64,000 bases of DNA, taken from the NCBI GenBank assembly GCA_009783025.1, contig WRHY01000003.1, forward strand, positions 1 to 64,000. Direction: 5' to 3'. The stretch is from Desulfovibrionaceae bacterium. GTDB taxonomy: Bacteria > Desulfobacterota > Desulfovibrionia > Desulfovibrionales > Desulfovibrionaceae. The notes under the pieces were generated by a model that was not told where the DNA came from, made no database searches, and saw only the letters and a list, made by a program, of their open reading frames with translations. Numbering within the stretch: position 1 is the stretch's first letter; the number at the start of each line of letters is the position of its first letter. Positions 27,553-37,159 of this stretch are shown one piece after another. The position numbers and the translations under genes are program-made.

Positions 27553-29502
27553 TCATTCGTCATTTTTCTCCACCAGCAGGGACAGGCGGGCGGCAATGGC
27601 TTTGGCCCGCTGCTTGCCGATACCGGGCACGCTTGCCAGGGTGTCTTCCCCGGCATCAGCCATGGCGGCCAGGGAACCAAAACGCTCAAACAACCCTCGG
27701 GCCAATTTGGGACCAACTCCGGGCAGACGGGTAAGTTCGCCGGACAGGGTTGCCGCGGCGCGGGCCTGGCGATGGCGTCCAATGACAAAGTCGTGCGCCG
27801 CGTCCCGGAGCCGTTGCAGGAAGAGCAGTTCCGGACTCCCGGCCGGGAGGGCGAGGGGGTTGCTCCTGCCGGGTAAAAAAATGCGGTCGCTGACGTTACC
27901 GGCCCTGCGATCGGCCTTGCCGTCATCATCTCTGGCCTTGGCAATGGAGGCCAGCATAAAAGCGTCGTCTTTCTGCGCGCCGGTGCGAATTCCGGCCTCG
28001 GAAAAGGCGCGGTGAACCGCCGCAAGCTGGCCCTTGCCGCCGTCCACAAGGATCAGATCCGGCCAGGGGTTTTCCTCTGCCCCGGCGGCGCGGCGTTTGG
28101 CCCAGGCCGCAAGCGCGGCATAGTCGTCGCCCGTTTCCGCTTCCGCCTCGGCCAGATTTTCGTCCAGGGCATAGGTGCGGTAAGATTGCGGGACCGGCTG
28201 CTCATCTTCAAAAACCACCATGCCCGCCCTGGTTTGCTGCCCGCCGGTGTGTGAAACGTCCACCACCTCGATCCGGCGGATGGGTCCCGGCGCGCGGAAG
28301 CACTTGGCCAGCAGTTCAGCCATGCTTGCATGGGCCGTACTTTTTACAGCCTCACGGGCATTGGACGCGGCCATAAGCAGCAGGCGGTCCTCATCGGCGT
28401 CCCTGGGCCGGGTAATGTGCACCGGACCACCGCGTACTTCCGCCAGCGCCGCTTCCAATCCGGCAATGGAAATGCCGGGGCCGCTTTCATCACCTTCCAT
28501 GGCGCTGTTTTGCCCGGTTTCGGGCAGCCAAGGCACGACCACACGGGGGGGAATGCTTTCGCCAAGTCCTTGGCGATCAAGGTAAAATTGAGCAAGGAAG
28601 CCCCCAAGCAGTTCGGGCGTGTCTTCAACGGAAAGGCCGGGCCAGAAGAAATTTCTGCCGTCGATAAGCAGGCCTTCGCGCACAAACACCACGCCCAGGG
28701 CCAGGCCTTCCGGCACCTGGGTCACACCGATCAAATCCAGGGTGCGTTTGCCGTCGAGCACGACGGACTGACGTTCAATGGTGCGTTCCACGGCCCGGAT
28801 GCGATCCCGCAGCACGGCCGCCTCTTCAAAGCGCATGTCCTCGGCGGCCCGGATCATTTCGCTGCTGAGGCTGTCCAGCAGTTCCCGCGATTTACCGGAC
28901 AGGAGCAGGCCCACCTCGTCCAGCATAGAGCGGTATTCCTCCGGCGGCACGGGAAGCACGCAGGGCGCGAGGCACCGGCCCATGTCATGGTACAGGCAGG
29001 GCCGGGTGCGGTTGGCAAAGGAGATATCCCGGCAGCGGCGCAGGGGAAAATGCTTGTGGAGAAGCTTCCAGGTTTCCCGCGCGGCAAAGCCGGAAGAAAA
29101 CGGGCCGAACCAACGTTCGCCCTTGTCCCGGCTTTTTCCCCGGCGCTGGTTGCGGCGCAGCACCTCCACCCTGGGGTACGGGTGAGAACCGCCGATGCGG
29201 AAGAGCAGGTACTCCTTGTCGTCCCGCAGGACAATGTTGTAGCGCGGCCGGTGCTTTTTGATCAGACTGGCTTCCAGAAGCAGAGCTTCCTTGTCCGTTG
29301 CCGTGCGCAGAATATCAATGCTTTCCGCCTTTTCCAGCATGAGCCGGGTTTTGGCGGTCAGGGCCGAAGCGTCGCGGAAATAGGACGCCAGACGGTGGCG
29401 CAGGCGGCGTGCCTTGCCCACATAAATAATTTTGCCGGACGCGTCCTTGAACAGGTACACGCCGGGTTCAGCGGGGAAAAGAGAGAGATCGGGTTTTTGC
29501 AT
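27553..29502 (-). CDS. uvrC: excinuclease ABC subunit C
   Basis: A 649-residue nucleotide-excision-repair nuclease that makes both cuts around a UvrAB-bound lesion. Domains in order: GIY-YIG nuclease (residues 10-90, PGVYLFKDASGKIIYVGKAR), a cysteine-containing region near 160-180 (CRDISFANRTRPC), a UVR motif near 210-240 for UvrB contact, an RNase H-like C-terminal nuclease (VVDVSHTGGQ, LILVDGGKGQL), and tandem helix-hairpin-helix motifs (LTRLPGVGPKLARGLFERFG, LASVPGIGKQRAKAIAARL). All parts are present and the length is normal. It is not in an obvious operon; R1 copy E lies 36 nt upstream of its start. Confidence 0.96.
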   Translation of the reverse strand: MQKPDLSLFPAEPGVYLFKDASGKIIYVGKARRLRHRLASYFRDASALTAKTRLMLEKAESIDILRTATDKEALLLEASLIKKHRPRYNIVLRDDKEYLLFRIGGSHPYPRVEVLRRNQRRGKSRDKGERWFGPFSSGFAARETWKLLHKHFPLRRCRDISFANRTRPCLYHDMGRCLAPCVLPVPPEEYRSMLDEVGLLLSGKSRELLDSLSSEMIRAAEDMRFEEAAVLRDRIRAVERTIERQSVVLDGKRTLDLIGVTQVPEGLALGVVFVREGLLIDGRNFFWPGLSVEDTPELLGGFLAQFYLDRQGLGESIPPRVVVPWLPETGQNSAMEGDESGPGISIAGLEAALAEVRGGPVHITRPRDADEDRLLLMAASNAREAVKSTAHASMAELLAKCFRAPGPIRRIEVVDVSHTGGQQTRAGMVVFEDEQPVPQSYRTYALDENLAEAEAETGDDYAALAAWAKRRAAGAEENPWPDLILVDGGKGQLAAVHRAFSEAGIRTGAQKDDAFMLASIAKARDDDGKADRRAGNVSDRIFLPGRSNPLALPAGSPELLFLQRLRDAAHDFVIGRHRQARAAATLSGELTRLPGVGPKLARGLFERFGSLAAMADAGEDTLASVPGIGKQRAKAIAARLSLLVEKNDE

Positions 29503-29537
29503 AGGGGGACAGGAGTCCGTATTATATCATTGTAATC

Positions 29538-29664
29538 GGTAGTGTCTTAATTTGTTGTCAGACGAGGAAGGCGCAGCTTTGCGCGATGGGGGCTGGGCTC
29601 TTCTGCCCTGCCCCCGGAGCGCAAACAAGCCTGACGAAGTATCACGACAAATTAAGACACTACC
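29538..29664 (-). repeat. R1 structured repeat, copy E
   Basis: Arms GGTAGTGTCTTAATTTG and CAAATTAAGACACTACC are perfect complements with a sequence unlike other copies. On the minus strand it is in forward orientation and begins at the very next base after the TGA of the DUF3179 gene. Confidence 0.95.
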
Positions 29665-30882
29665 TCACCATTCTTTGCCCGGAATGATGAGACTCCCCCG
29701 ATAAAAAGAGGCCCAGGCAAACCACATGGCGTCAACAGCCAGCACTTGCCTGAGTTCCCGCTCACGCAGCGCGCCCTGGATGGAACGGCCGCTGGGGAGC
29801 CATTCGGTGCGGGTTTCCTCGTCGACCAGGTTGTTCTCAAAAATGATAAAGGTGAGCGCTTCTTCCCGGCCCGGCAGACGGCGGTCGAACACGCGCACGG
29901 CGTCGAGCTCCTGATCGTACAGGGCTGCCATGGGAATCATGCCCAGGGAGAAGTTGATTACCCGCTGCTCTTTGACCTCGTCCACAATGACCGCGCCAAA
30001 GGCCGTGTCCACTTCAAGGCCCAGAATACGCTTTTTGGCCGGTAAACGGGTGTCCAGGTGATTGACGGTAAAGGGAAGCCGGTTGTTGTCATAGTATGTG
30101 CCGGGCACCTGATAGTTACCGTAGGGATCCTTGCCGTAAGAGCGGCGGTGGCTCGTGGCCCGGGAGAGAACCTCGGCCTTGCCGCTGAACTGCGGGTCCA
30201 GGCCGCCGTAACGCGCCTTGGCCCCGCGCCAGTTGGACCAGAGTACCGGGATGCGCTCCAGGCGCTTGCCCCTGAAAGGCCCTTCAATGGCCACTGCCAT
30301 AAGCTGGGACCACAGGCTGTGGCTGATGCGGTCGTACAGCATGGAATTGCCGTTGAGCAGCATGCCGGTTACGCCAAAGGAGGTAGGGTATTTGCCGGCC
30401 ATGGACTTGAAGGCGACCACCGAACCGGTCAGCGGCGAGTAGCTGATGGTATACCCTTCGCCGTCACGTTCGTTCGCGCCGGAAACGGCTCGCGCTTGCG
30501 GGGCACTGCCGCTTTCAGCGGGCAGCCAGTCGTTCACCACTTCGTGCCAGACCAGGATGCGCTGCGGATAAATCCGGACCAGATTATTCGGGTAATGGAT
30601 GATGAACACCGGTTCATCGTTATCCATGGACAAATCCGCATCAGAAATGGACAGAAAGGCGGGCCGGTTCAGGGCGGGTATCCTGTCCTGGCCGACGCCG
30701 GTCCGCTGCACGGCATCGGCGAGTTCACGCAGGGCATTGGTGGAATATCCGGGCATTTCCGTGGGCATGTCCGGTTCCGGCGTCTTGTCGCCAAAGTCCA
30801 TGCCGGTCGGCGCGCAGAACGCCGCAGCGGGCGCAAGGCAAAACGCGAACAGCACAAGAACGGGCAACAGAGATCGGTTCAT
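29665..30882 (-). CDS. DUF3179-family secreted protein
   Basis: A 405-residue exported protein. A signal peptide (NRSLLPVLVLFAFCLAPAAA, cleavage near FCA) is followed by a single large domain with the DUF3179 blocks: FLSISDADLSMDNDEPVFII, YPQRILVWHEVVND, TGSVVAFKSMAG, GVTGMLLNGNSMLYDRISHS and LWSQLMAVAIEGPFRGKRLE. The family has no established function. Its ATG at 30882 overlaps the TGA of the calcium-type ATPase gene (TGATG), so translation is coupled to the pump. CAGGAG precedes the start. R1 copy E touches its stop. Confidence 0.85.
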   Translation of the reverse strand: MNRSLLPVLVLFAFCLAPAAAFCAPTGMDFGDKTPEPDMPTEMPGYSTNALRELADAVQRTGVGQDRIPALNRPAFLSISDADLSMDNDEPVFIIHYPNNLVRIYPQRILVWHEVVNDWLPAESGSAPQARAVSGANERDGEGYTISYSPLTGSVVAFKSMAGKYPTSFGVTGMLLNGNSMLYDRISHSLWSQLMAVAIEGPFRGKRLERIPVLWSNWRGAKARYGGLDPQFSGKAEVLSRATSHRRSYGKDPYGNYQVPGTYYDNNRLPFTVNHLDTRLPAKKRILGLEVDTAFGAVIVDEVKEQRVINFSLGMIPMAALYDQELDAVRVFDRRLPGREEALTFIIFENNLVDEETRTEWLPSGRSIQGALRERELRQVLAVDAMWFAWASFYRGSLIIPGKEW

Positions 30883-33515
30883 CACGTACTCCTGAGCAAG
30901 AATTTTCTGCACAGATCCACAGGAATGATCATGGCGGCCAGGGCCAGAACCAGGAGCCATTCTCCGGCGGTCAGGCCGTAGCAGTGCAGGATGGCCCCGC
31001 CCCAGTGGGTCAGGGCGATCTGGATAGCGGCGATGAGCGCCATGACCCAGATAAAGCCCTTGTTCTCCATGATACGGCCGAAAAGGTCCATGCGCTCCGT
31101 GCGCGCGTTCAGGGCGTTAAAGATCGCCGCAAAGACGAAAAAGGTGAAGTAGCCTGTCATGAGGTACTTGTCTTCGCGGAAAAAGCCGTGGACAGCCCGC
31201 GACTGGATGAACCACAGGCTTACCGCGAAGGTGTAGAGACTGCCGACGCCTATGGATGTCCACATGGACTTGCTGACCAGCGCTTCGTCGCGTCTCTTGG
31301 GTTTTTCTTGCATGAAGCGCTGCAAGGCGGGTTCGCCGCCAAAGGCGAGCGCGGCCAGGGTGTCCATGATCAGGTTGATCCAGAGGATCTGGATGATGGT
31401 GAGCGGGGGGTCCATGCCGAGCAGGGGACTGACAAAACAGATCAGCACGGCCGCAACGTTGACGGTGAGCTGAAAGATGATGAATTTTCTGATGTTGTTG
31501 AAGATGGTTCTGCCGTAAAGAATTCCCTTGGCAATGGAACTGAAGTTGTCATCCAGGATGATGATTTCACTGGCCTCCTTGGCCACTTCCGTGCCGCTGC
31601 CCATGGCAATGCCCACGTCCGCCGCTTTCAGGGCCGGAGCGTCATTCACCCCGTCCCCGGTCATGCCCGCGACCAGACCCAGATCCTGCGCTATCCGGAC
31701 CAGCCTGCTCTTGTCGCCGGGCAGGGCGCGCGCAATCACGCGGATGTCGGGAAGCCGCTTTTTCAATTCCTCATCGGAAAGTTCGGCCAGTTCATCCGAG
31801 GTTAATACCAGTTGCTTTTCGTCGGTGATAAGACCGGACTCCCGGGCAATGGCCACGGCGGTGTCTTTTCTGTCCCCGGTGATCATGACTGTCTGCACTC
31901 CGGCTTCCTGCACGTCCTTGATAGCCGCAATGGCATCCGGCCTGATTTCATCCCGGATGCCTATGGCGCCCACCAGGATCCAGTCATCCTCGGGCAGCGC
32001 CCCTTTGACAATGCATCCCCGGCTGACGGCAAAGGCCAAAACCCGGATGGCCCTGGCCGCCAGGGCGTCGATTGTGTCGGTTATGGCCCGGCTGTCAGCC
32101 AGGGGCACGGCCTGCCCGTTGGCATCGTAGACGTATTTGCAGTGGGGCAGAATTTTTTCCGGAGCGCCCTTGATCAAAACGCCTTCATGCTCACCCGCAA
32201 GCTGGGTACAGGAATACTTGTTTTCGCTGTTAAAGAGGATGCTGTCGACTTTCCTGATCTCCTGTCCGGCGTGCATATCGGACATAAAGCGCATGATCGC
32301 CCGTTCCGTGGCATTGCCGCCGATGGCTTTGACCTGATCGCCGCTGCCGGAGAGCACGGCGCTGGTGTTGTGGTGCACGCTTAACGAAAGCAGCCGCGCC
32401 AGGGGATCGCCGAGGGAGGCAGACGAGGTATGCTCCTTCCCCGCGCCGTCCACAAAGGTGACCGCTTCCAGCGTGCCCTTGGTGATGGTGCCGGTCTTGT
32501 CGCTGAACAGGATATTCAGACTGCCGGTGGTTTCAATGCCGGCAATCTTGCGCACTAATACATTGTCCTTGAGCATCTTGCCCATGTTCATGGTTGATAC
32601 AAGGGCGATCATGAGCGGCAGGCCTTCCGGAACCGCCATGACAATGATAATGACCGCCAGCATGACCGCTTGCACAATATCGTTGAGCAGCACCATCCAC
32701 TGTGAGCAATAGGCGATGATGAGGGCGATATCAAAGTTGTTCTGGATGACAATGCGTTTGAAAAGCAGGGCCACGGCAATCAGAATGCCGCCCATGTAGC
32801 CGAACTTGGCGATCATTTCGGCAAGATGCCGCAGCTTCACCTTCATCGGCGTATCCCGGTCCGTATCCTGCTGCAATTCTTTGGCAATGCCTCCGTATAC
32901 CGAAGCATCCCCCACCACGCTCACCCGCATGATTGCATTGCCGGTGTGAACCACCGACCCGCGATACACCAGATGCTCATGCAAAAAGTCCACGCTATCC
33001 GGTTTGAATTCCGGATCGAGAGCCGCCCGTTTGGACGCTTCCTTGGCTTCGCCGTTGAGCACGGCCTGATCCACCGCGATGCTCCCGTCAATGACAACCC
33101 CGTCAGCGGGTATCTTGTCGCCCGCCTGCAACAGAACGCAGTCGCCCACCACAAGATCGTCAATGGGCAGTTCTATTATCTCGCTGTCGCGGTATGCCTT
33201 GCAGTTGATATGCGAAGCTTCGGCCTGCAACTTCTGAAAGGCGTTTTCGTTCTGGTGTTCGGAGAAGGTGGATATGCCTACGGCCAGCAGGATGGCGATG
33301 GCTATGCCCACGGCTTCATACCATTCGCCCTGCCCCGCAAAGACGAGAACGACGTTGATCGCGAGCGCGATGCACAGGATTTTGATCATGGGATCGCCCA
33401 GGTTGCCCCTGAATTTATCCCAAAAGCCTTCTCCCTCATACTCTGTCAGGCGGTTATCGCCGTGGCGGGACTTCGATTCCAGAACCTGGGCCGTGCTTAA
33501 TCCGTAGTGTTTCAT
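30882..33515 (-). CDS. P-type cation ATPase, calcium-transporting type
   Basis: An 877-residue P2-type ATPase that would pump Ca2+ out of the cytoplasm. It has a cation ATPase N-terminal domain, an actuator domain with VLNGEAKEAS (TGE-like), the M4 motif MAVPEGLPLMIALV for Ca2+ binding, the phosphorylation motif SDKTGTIT, the nucleotide domain with ILFNSENKYSC, the hinge TGDGVNDAPALK, and six C-terminal helices after it. The arrangement resembles plasma-membrane Ca2+ ATPases (type IIB). It is translationally coupled to a DUF3179 protein. The specificity for Ca2+ is inferred from the PEGLP motif. Confidence 0.92.
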   Translation of the reverse strand: MKHYGLSTAQVLESKSRHGDNRLTEYEGEGFWDKFRGNLGDPMIKILCIALAINVVLVFAGQGEWYEAVGIAIAILLAVGISTFSEHQNENAFQKLQAEASHINCKAYRDSEIIELPIDDLVVGDCVLLQAGDKIPADGVVIDGSIAVDQAVLNGEAKEASKRAALDPEFKPDSVDFLHEHLVYRGSVVHTGNAIMRVSVVGDASVYGGIAKELQQDTDRDTPMKVKLRHLAEMIAKFGYMGGILIAVALLFKRIVIQNNFDIALIIAYCSQWMVLLNDIVQAVMLAVIIIVMAVPEGLPLMIALVSTMNMGKMLKDNVLVRKIAGIETTGSLNILFSDKTGTITKGTLEAVTFVDGAGKEHTSSASLGDPLARLLSLSVHHNTSAVLSGSGDQVKAIGGNATERAIMRFMSDMHAGQEIRKVDSILFNSENKYSCTQLAGEHEGVLIKGAPEKILPHCKYVYDANGQAVPLADSRAITDTIDALAARAIRVLAFAVSRGCIVKGALPEDDWILVGAIGIRDEIRPDAIAAIKDVQEAGVQTVMITGDRKDTAVAIARESGLITDEKQLVLTSDELAELSDEELKKRLPDIRVIARALPGDKSRLVRIAQDLGLVAGMTGDGVNDAPALKAADVGIAMGSGTEVAKEASEIIILDDNFSSIAKGILYGRTIFNNIRKFIIFQLTVNVAAVLICFVSPLLGMDPPLTIIQILWINLIMDTLAALAFGGEPALQRFMQEKPKRRDEALVSKSMWTSIGVGSLYTFAVSLWFIQSRAVHGFFREDKYLMTGYFTFFVFAAIFNALNARTERMDLFGRIMENKGFIWVMALIAAIQIALTHWGGAILHCYGLTAGEWLLVLALAAMIIPVDLCRKFLLRST

Positions 33516-33651
33516 GGTGGTCTCTTTATTCAGATGAAAGCGAAATTGCTCTGGTTAACAACGGTAATATAAGCGACGCTTGCATTCCGGTCCACTTTCA
33601 ATTTTGCCATTCTTGGCGTTGCTTGATATACCCCACAAAAACGGAGCGGAC

Positions 33652-35253
33652 ATGGGCAGTTCCCGCATAGGATTTTTCACGGGCACCCAGGGCATGGTGC
33701 TGGCGGCGCTGGCCCTGGGGGTGAGCGTGTTTCTTTCGCGCATCCTGGGCCTGGTGCGGGATAAGGTCATTTCCGTTTACTTTGGGGCCACGCTGGAAGC
33801 CGACATCTACTTTATGGCTTTTGTGGTGCCGGATTTTCTGAACTACCTGCTGGCCGGAGGCTATTTTTCCATCACCCTGGTGCCCCTCCTGGCCCGGACC
33901 TTTGCCCAGGACCAAACGGACGGCTGGCGGTTTTTTTCCTCAGCCGTATGTTGGGCCGCTCTGGCCATTACTCTGCTCACGCTGCTGGCCTGGATATGCA
34001 CTCCCTGGTTTGCGCCTCTGCTGGCCCCGGATTTTCCTGCCGAAGCGCAGGCCAGACTGTCCTCTTTTCTGCGCATCATCCTGCCCGCGCAGATGTGTTT
34101 TCTGCCAGGCGCGTGCTTCACGGCCATGCTTTACCACCGGCGGCAATTCGCGGTCCCGGCCCTTACTCCGCTGGTGTACAACATCTGTATTATCCTGGCG
34201 GGCATACTGTCACTGAAGCTTTTTCCGGAACGAGGCATGGAAGGCTTTTGCTGGGGAGTGCTTGCGGGCGCGTTTCTAGGGAGCCTGGTCCTGCCGGTTC
34301 TGGCCGTGCGCCAGGGGGGATTGGACTTCAGGCCGGGCCTGCGCCATCCGGTCATGAAAACCGTGCTGATCCTGGCCTTGCCGTTGATGCTCGGCCAGTC
34401 CGTCGTGGCCCTGGATGAGCAGTTGGTGCGCATTTTCGGCTCGCTTACCGGCGAAGGTGGAGTGAGCCTTTTGAATTATGCCCGCCGGATCATGCTGGTT
34501 CCCGTTGGCGTGGTGGCGCAGGCGGCCGGGTTGGCATCGTACCCCTTTCTTGCCGCCCTTGCCGCGTCAAATGACAAGGCGGCCTTTGACAGCACCCTGA
34601 ACAAGGCTGTCGCCAATACCCTTCTTGTGGCCCTGCCGCTTTCCCTATGGATGCTGGTGGCGGCCGAGCCGATCATGCGGCTGATTTTCCAGCAGGGCAG
34701 CTTTACTGCCGAAGACGCCGCAGCCTCAGGTATTCTTCTGGCCATAATGTTGTCCGGTGTGGCTTTTTGGGTCGTGCAGCAGCTTATCGGGCGCGCCTTT
34801 TACGCCTGCCAGGATACCCTGACCCCGGCCTTGGCCGGAACAGGAGCGACCCTGCTGGTCTTGCCGCTCTACTGGGCGGGCGCCAGGCTGTTTGGCGCGC
34901 CGGGCGTGGCCGCGGCCGGAACCTTGGGCGTGGTGTTGTATACAGTATTCCTGAGCCGGGCCTGGAAGCGCAAACATGGTTCGGCAGGTTTGCAGGGGCT
35001 TGTCCGGCAGGCGGGAGCGGCGTTGCTGTTTTGCCTGCCTGCCTGCGCTGCGGCTTGGGCCGCGGGGGTCCTGGCCGGACGCTTTTTCGCGGTGGATTCC
35101 CTGTGGGGGGCAATGGTCAGGATAGCGGTCGGCGGCTTGGCCTTTGGGGCAGTGTATCTTGGCATGACCTACAGGTTCTCGCCCGCGCTGTGCGCTCCGA
35201 TCACGGACTTTTGCGGCAGGGGTTGGGCCAGGGTGCGGGGGGAAAAGGGGTAG
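33652..35253 (+). CDS. murJ: lipid II flippase
   Basis: A 533-residue integral membrane protein of the MurJ/MviN family with about 13-14 helices, which flips lipid-linked peptidoglycan precursor across the inner membrane. The N-terminal signature SVFLSRILGLVRDKVISVYFG, the region YLLAGGYFSITLVPLLAR and QLIGRAFYACQDTLTPAL near 385 are diagnostic. The ATG at 33652 has GGAGCGG before it; an upstream ATG at 33580 adds 24 codons with no support. The stop codon TAG is part of the first bases (GGTAG) of R1 copy F. Confidence 0.93.
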   Translation: MGSSRIGFFTGTQGMVLAALALGVSVFLSRILGLVRDKVISVYFGATLEADIYFMAFVVPDFLNYLLAGGYFSITLVPLLARTFAQDQTDGWRFFSSAVCWAALAITLLTLLAWICTPWFAPLLAPDFPAEAQARLSSFLRIILPAQMCFLPGACFTAMLYHRRQFAVPALTPLVYNICIILAGILSLKLFPERGMEGFCWGVLAGAFLGSLVLPVLAVRQGGLDFRPGLRHPVMKTVLILALPLMLGQSVVALDEQLVRIFGSLTGEGGVSLLNYARRIMLVPVGVVAQAAGLASYPFLAALAASNDKAAFDSTLNKAVANTLLVALPLSLWMLVAAEPIMRLIFQQGSFTAEDAAASGILLAIMLSGVAFWVVQQLIGRAFYACQDTLTPALAGTGATLLVLPLYWAGARLFGAPGVAAAGTLGVVLYTVFLSRAWKRKHGSAGLQGLVRQAGAALLFCLPACAAAWAAGVLAGRFFAVDSLWGAMVRIAVGGLAFGAVYLGMTYRFSPALCAPITDFCGRGWARVRGEKG

Positions 35254-35377
35254 TGGGGTTGGTTTGCCGTGATACTTCGTCAGGCTTGTTTGCGCTCCGG
35301 GGGCAGGGCCAAAGAGCCCAGCCCCCATCGCGCAAAGCTGCGCCTTTCTCGTCTGACGACAAACTAACCCCACTACC
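35249..35377 (+). repeat. R1 structured repeat, copy F
   Basis: Arms GGTAGTGGGGTTGGTTTG and CAAACTAACCCCACTACC with one non-Watson-Crick position; inner stem TTTGCGC/GCGCAAA, GGGGGC/GCCCCC, GGGC/GCCC around a CAAAGA loop. Forward orientation. Its GGTAG start provides the murJ stop codon. Confidence 0.95.
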
Positions 35378-35394
35378 AGCACTGCCTAGGCTAG

Positions 35395-35451
35395 TGAGGG
35401 GTGCAGGGGAAATCATTTCCCCTGCCGGGGTTTGGGGCGGAGCCCCAATCT
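35395..35451. repeat. R2 family repeat, copy d (short)
   Basis: It contains GGGGTGCAGGGGAAATCATT followed by TCCCCTGCC, a hairpin shared with copies c and f, and then TTGGGGC-GGA-GCCCCAA, a perfect 7-bp hairpin. It lies between the convergent murJ and nrfA genes. Confidence 0.75.
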
Positions 35452-35463
35452 CCAGCAAGTACA

Positions 35464-35493
35464 AACAAACGGCGGCTCCGCAAGGAGCCGCCG
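35464..35493 (-). terminator. terminator of nrfHA
   Basis: CGGCGGCTCC (35470-35479) pairs with GGAGCCGCCG (35484-35493) around GCAA. On the minus strand it is followed by TTTGTTTGT, 35 bases past the nrfA stop. Confidence 0.8.
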
Positions 35494-35527
35494 CTATGTT
35501 TTACTGCTTCAAGCCGTACAGGTATCG

Positions 35528-37159
35528 TTACCTGATACGCTGCTGTTCGTGCCACATCCTTTCGGCCTTGGGAAGAGGCTTCAGGTAGCGGGTCCAGATG
35601 TGCTTCTCAAGGTTTTCCGGATCCATCTGCATTGCGCGGGACCACTGGAACAGAGGCGGCACCAGGGTATGGATGTCGCCTTCCAGTGTCTTGGCAATGC
35701 CGTATTCGGTGGCGGCCATGGCGGCTTCAACAGCCTGCTGGCTGTATTGCTGGGAGAAGGCCAGAGTGTCCAGGGCCTTTTGGGGATTGTGGAACCCGAC
35801 GCTGTTTTCCGCGGAAACCATATCCCAGAAGAACTGGCCTTTGCGGACCATTTCGCGCGCTTCGGCCATCTTGGCGGCATAGTCGGCGCTCTTGTCGCCG
35901 GTCCATTCAGCGGCCTGGCGCACGGCTTCGTGGGCCTTAACGGACAGTTCCTGGGCAGTCAACAGTTGCTTGTAGGTTCTGTCCTGGGTGAAGTGCACGC
36001 GCTCGCGCAGGTAGTCCACGGACTTGTCGGCATGGCACTGGCGGCAGGCGTTGTCGATCATTTCGTCATTGCGCAGCGGCGAGGTCCACAGGTGGCTGGA
36101 AACCTTCTTCTTGCCGTCAAGGCGCACATAGGGCATGTGGCAGTCGGCGCAGCTCACGCCGGCAGCGCCGTGCGGACCGTTGTACCAGGTTTCATATTCA
36201 GGATGCTGGATCTTGATCATGTTAACCTTGGACACGGGGTGTACCCAATCGTTGAACTGGGCAAAGGTGCCGTCTTCCTTTTTCTTGCCCACCTTATCGT
36301 TCTCACTATAATATTGGTACATTTGCTCGGCTTCCAGCCCCTTGTCCCACGGGAACACGGGCTTCCTGTTCGGGCCGTGGTCAGCTTCCGAGAAATAATA
36401 TTCCACGTGGCACTGGGCGCAGACCAGGGAGCGCTTCTCGTTGCGGCTCATATCTTCCCACTTTTTGCCGGAGCGGGCGAAATAATCCTGCAGGGGCGCG
36501 CTGTAGAGTCTGAGTTCCATGTTTTCCGGGTTGTGGCAGGTAGAGCAGCCGATGGAGTTGTTGCGCATGTCGAGCTTGTCTTCGGTGCGGAAGTCGTGGA
36601 AGTTCATGCTCCAGAACTTGTCATCCCCAAATTCATTAACCCAGTCGACAACCTTTGAGGTTTTACAGTTCCAGCAGGTTGCCGGAAGACCGGCCTGCTC
36701 GCCGTAATTGTTGATCCGGTCAATGTCCATGACATCGAGCAGGGCATAGGTATGGCCGCGAGTTTCATTGTATTCCCAACTGAAGGGATAGCCCAGCCAG
36801 AGGTTTTTCAGATACGGCTGCTCGGCTCCCGGCTTGCCCACAATAGGCGGATTGGTGCCGTCGTTTTTGTGGAAGGGAAAGGAAGCCTTGTACTTGGTCT
36901 CGGTTTTCAGCGCTTCGCGTATATAGTTGGGGTCGGTCCTGGGCAGGGCGATATCGCCGGCCAAGGTATTTTTGTTGAAGAGCACCCAATGCTCGGGGAA
37001 CTGTTTGCTGAACGCCGAACTGTTCTGCTCGGTTTTGGCCAAGCCGGTTTTATAGGTCGGTGTGAGGGGCTGTTCAATTTCCGAGGAGCACCCGGCAACG
37101 CCAAGGGCAAGCAGGGCCAGACAACACAAGGAAATAAGAATATACTGTGATTTAGACAT
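35528..37159 (-). CDS. nrfA: cytochrome c nitrite reductase, catalytic subunit
   Basis: A 543-residue pentahaem enzyme that reduces nitrite to ammonium with six electrons on the outer face of the inner membrane. The active-site haem has the unusual CWNCK motif; the other four are CSTCH, CAQCH, CADCH and CRQCH, followed by the distal histidines and the Ca2+-site region. The N-terminal signal LLALGVAGC resembles a lipobox with C24, so the mature protein may carry a lipid anchor as well as binding NrfH. The gene overlaps nrfH by eight bases. In sulfate reducers this enzyme detoxifies nitrite that inhibits sulfite reduction. Confidence 0.97.
   Translation of the reverse strand: MSKSQYILISLCCLALLALGVAGCSSEIEQPLTPTYKTGLAKTEQNSSAFSKQFPEHWVLFNKNTLAGDIALPRTDPNYIREALKTETKYKASFPFHKNDGTNPPIVGKPGAEQPYLKNLWLGYPFSWEYNETRGHTYALLDVMDIDRINNYGEQAGLPATCWNCKTSKVVDWVNEFGDDKFWSMNFHDFRTEDKLDMRNNSIGCSTCHNPENMELRLYSAPLQDYFARSGKKWEDMSRNEKRSLVCAQCHVEYYFSEADHGPNRKPVFPWDKGLEAEQMYQYYSENDKVGKKKEDGTFAQFNDWVHPVSKVNMIKIQHPEYETWYNGPHGAAGVSCADCHMPYVRLDGKKKVSSHLWTSPLRNDEMIDNACRQCHADKSVDYLRERVHFTQDRTYKQLLTAQELSVKAHEAVRQAAEWTGDKSADYAAKMAEAREMVRKGQFFWDMVSAENSVGFHNPQKALDTLAFSQQYSQQAVEAAMAATEYGIAKTLEGDIHTLVPPLFQWSRAMQMDPENLEKHIWTRYLKPLPKAERMWHEQQRIR

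Noticed and set aside
34726..35382. Minus-strand open frame ending over R1 copy F
   Set aside because: Its beginning is repeat sequence and the rest is antisense to murJ. Similar peptide endings recur at other R1 copies, so they reflect the repeat, not genes.
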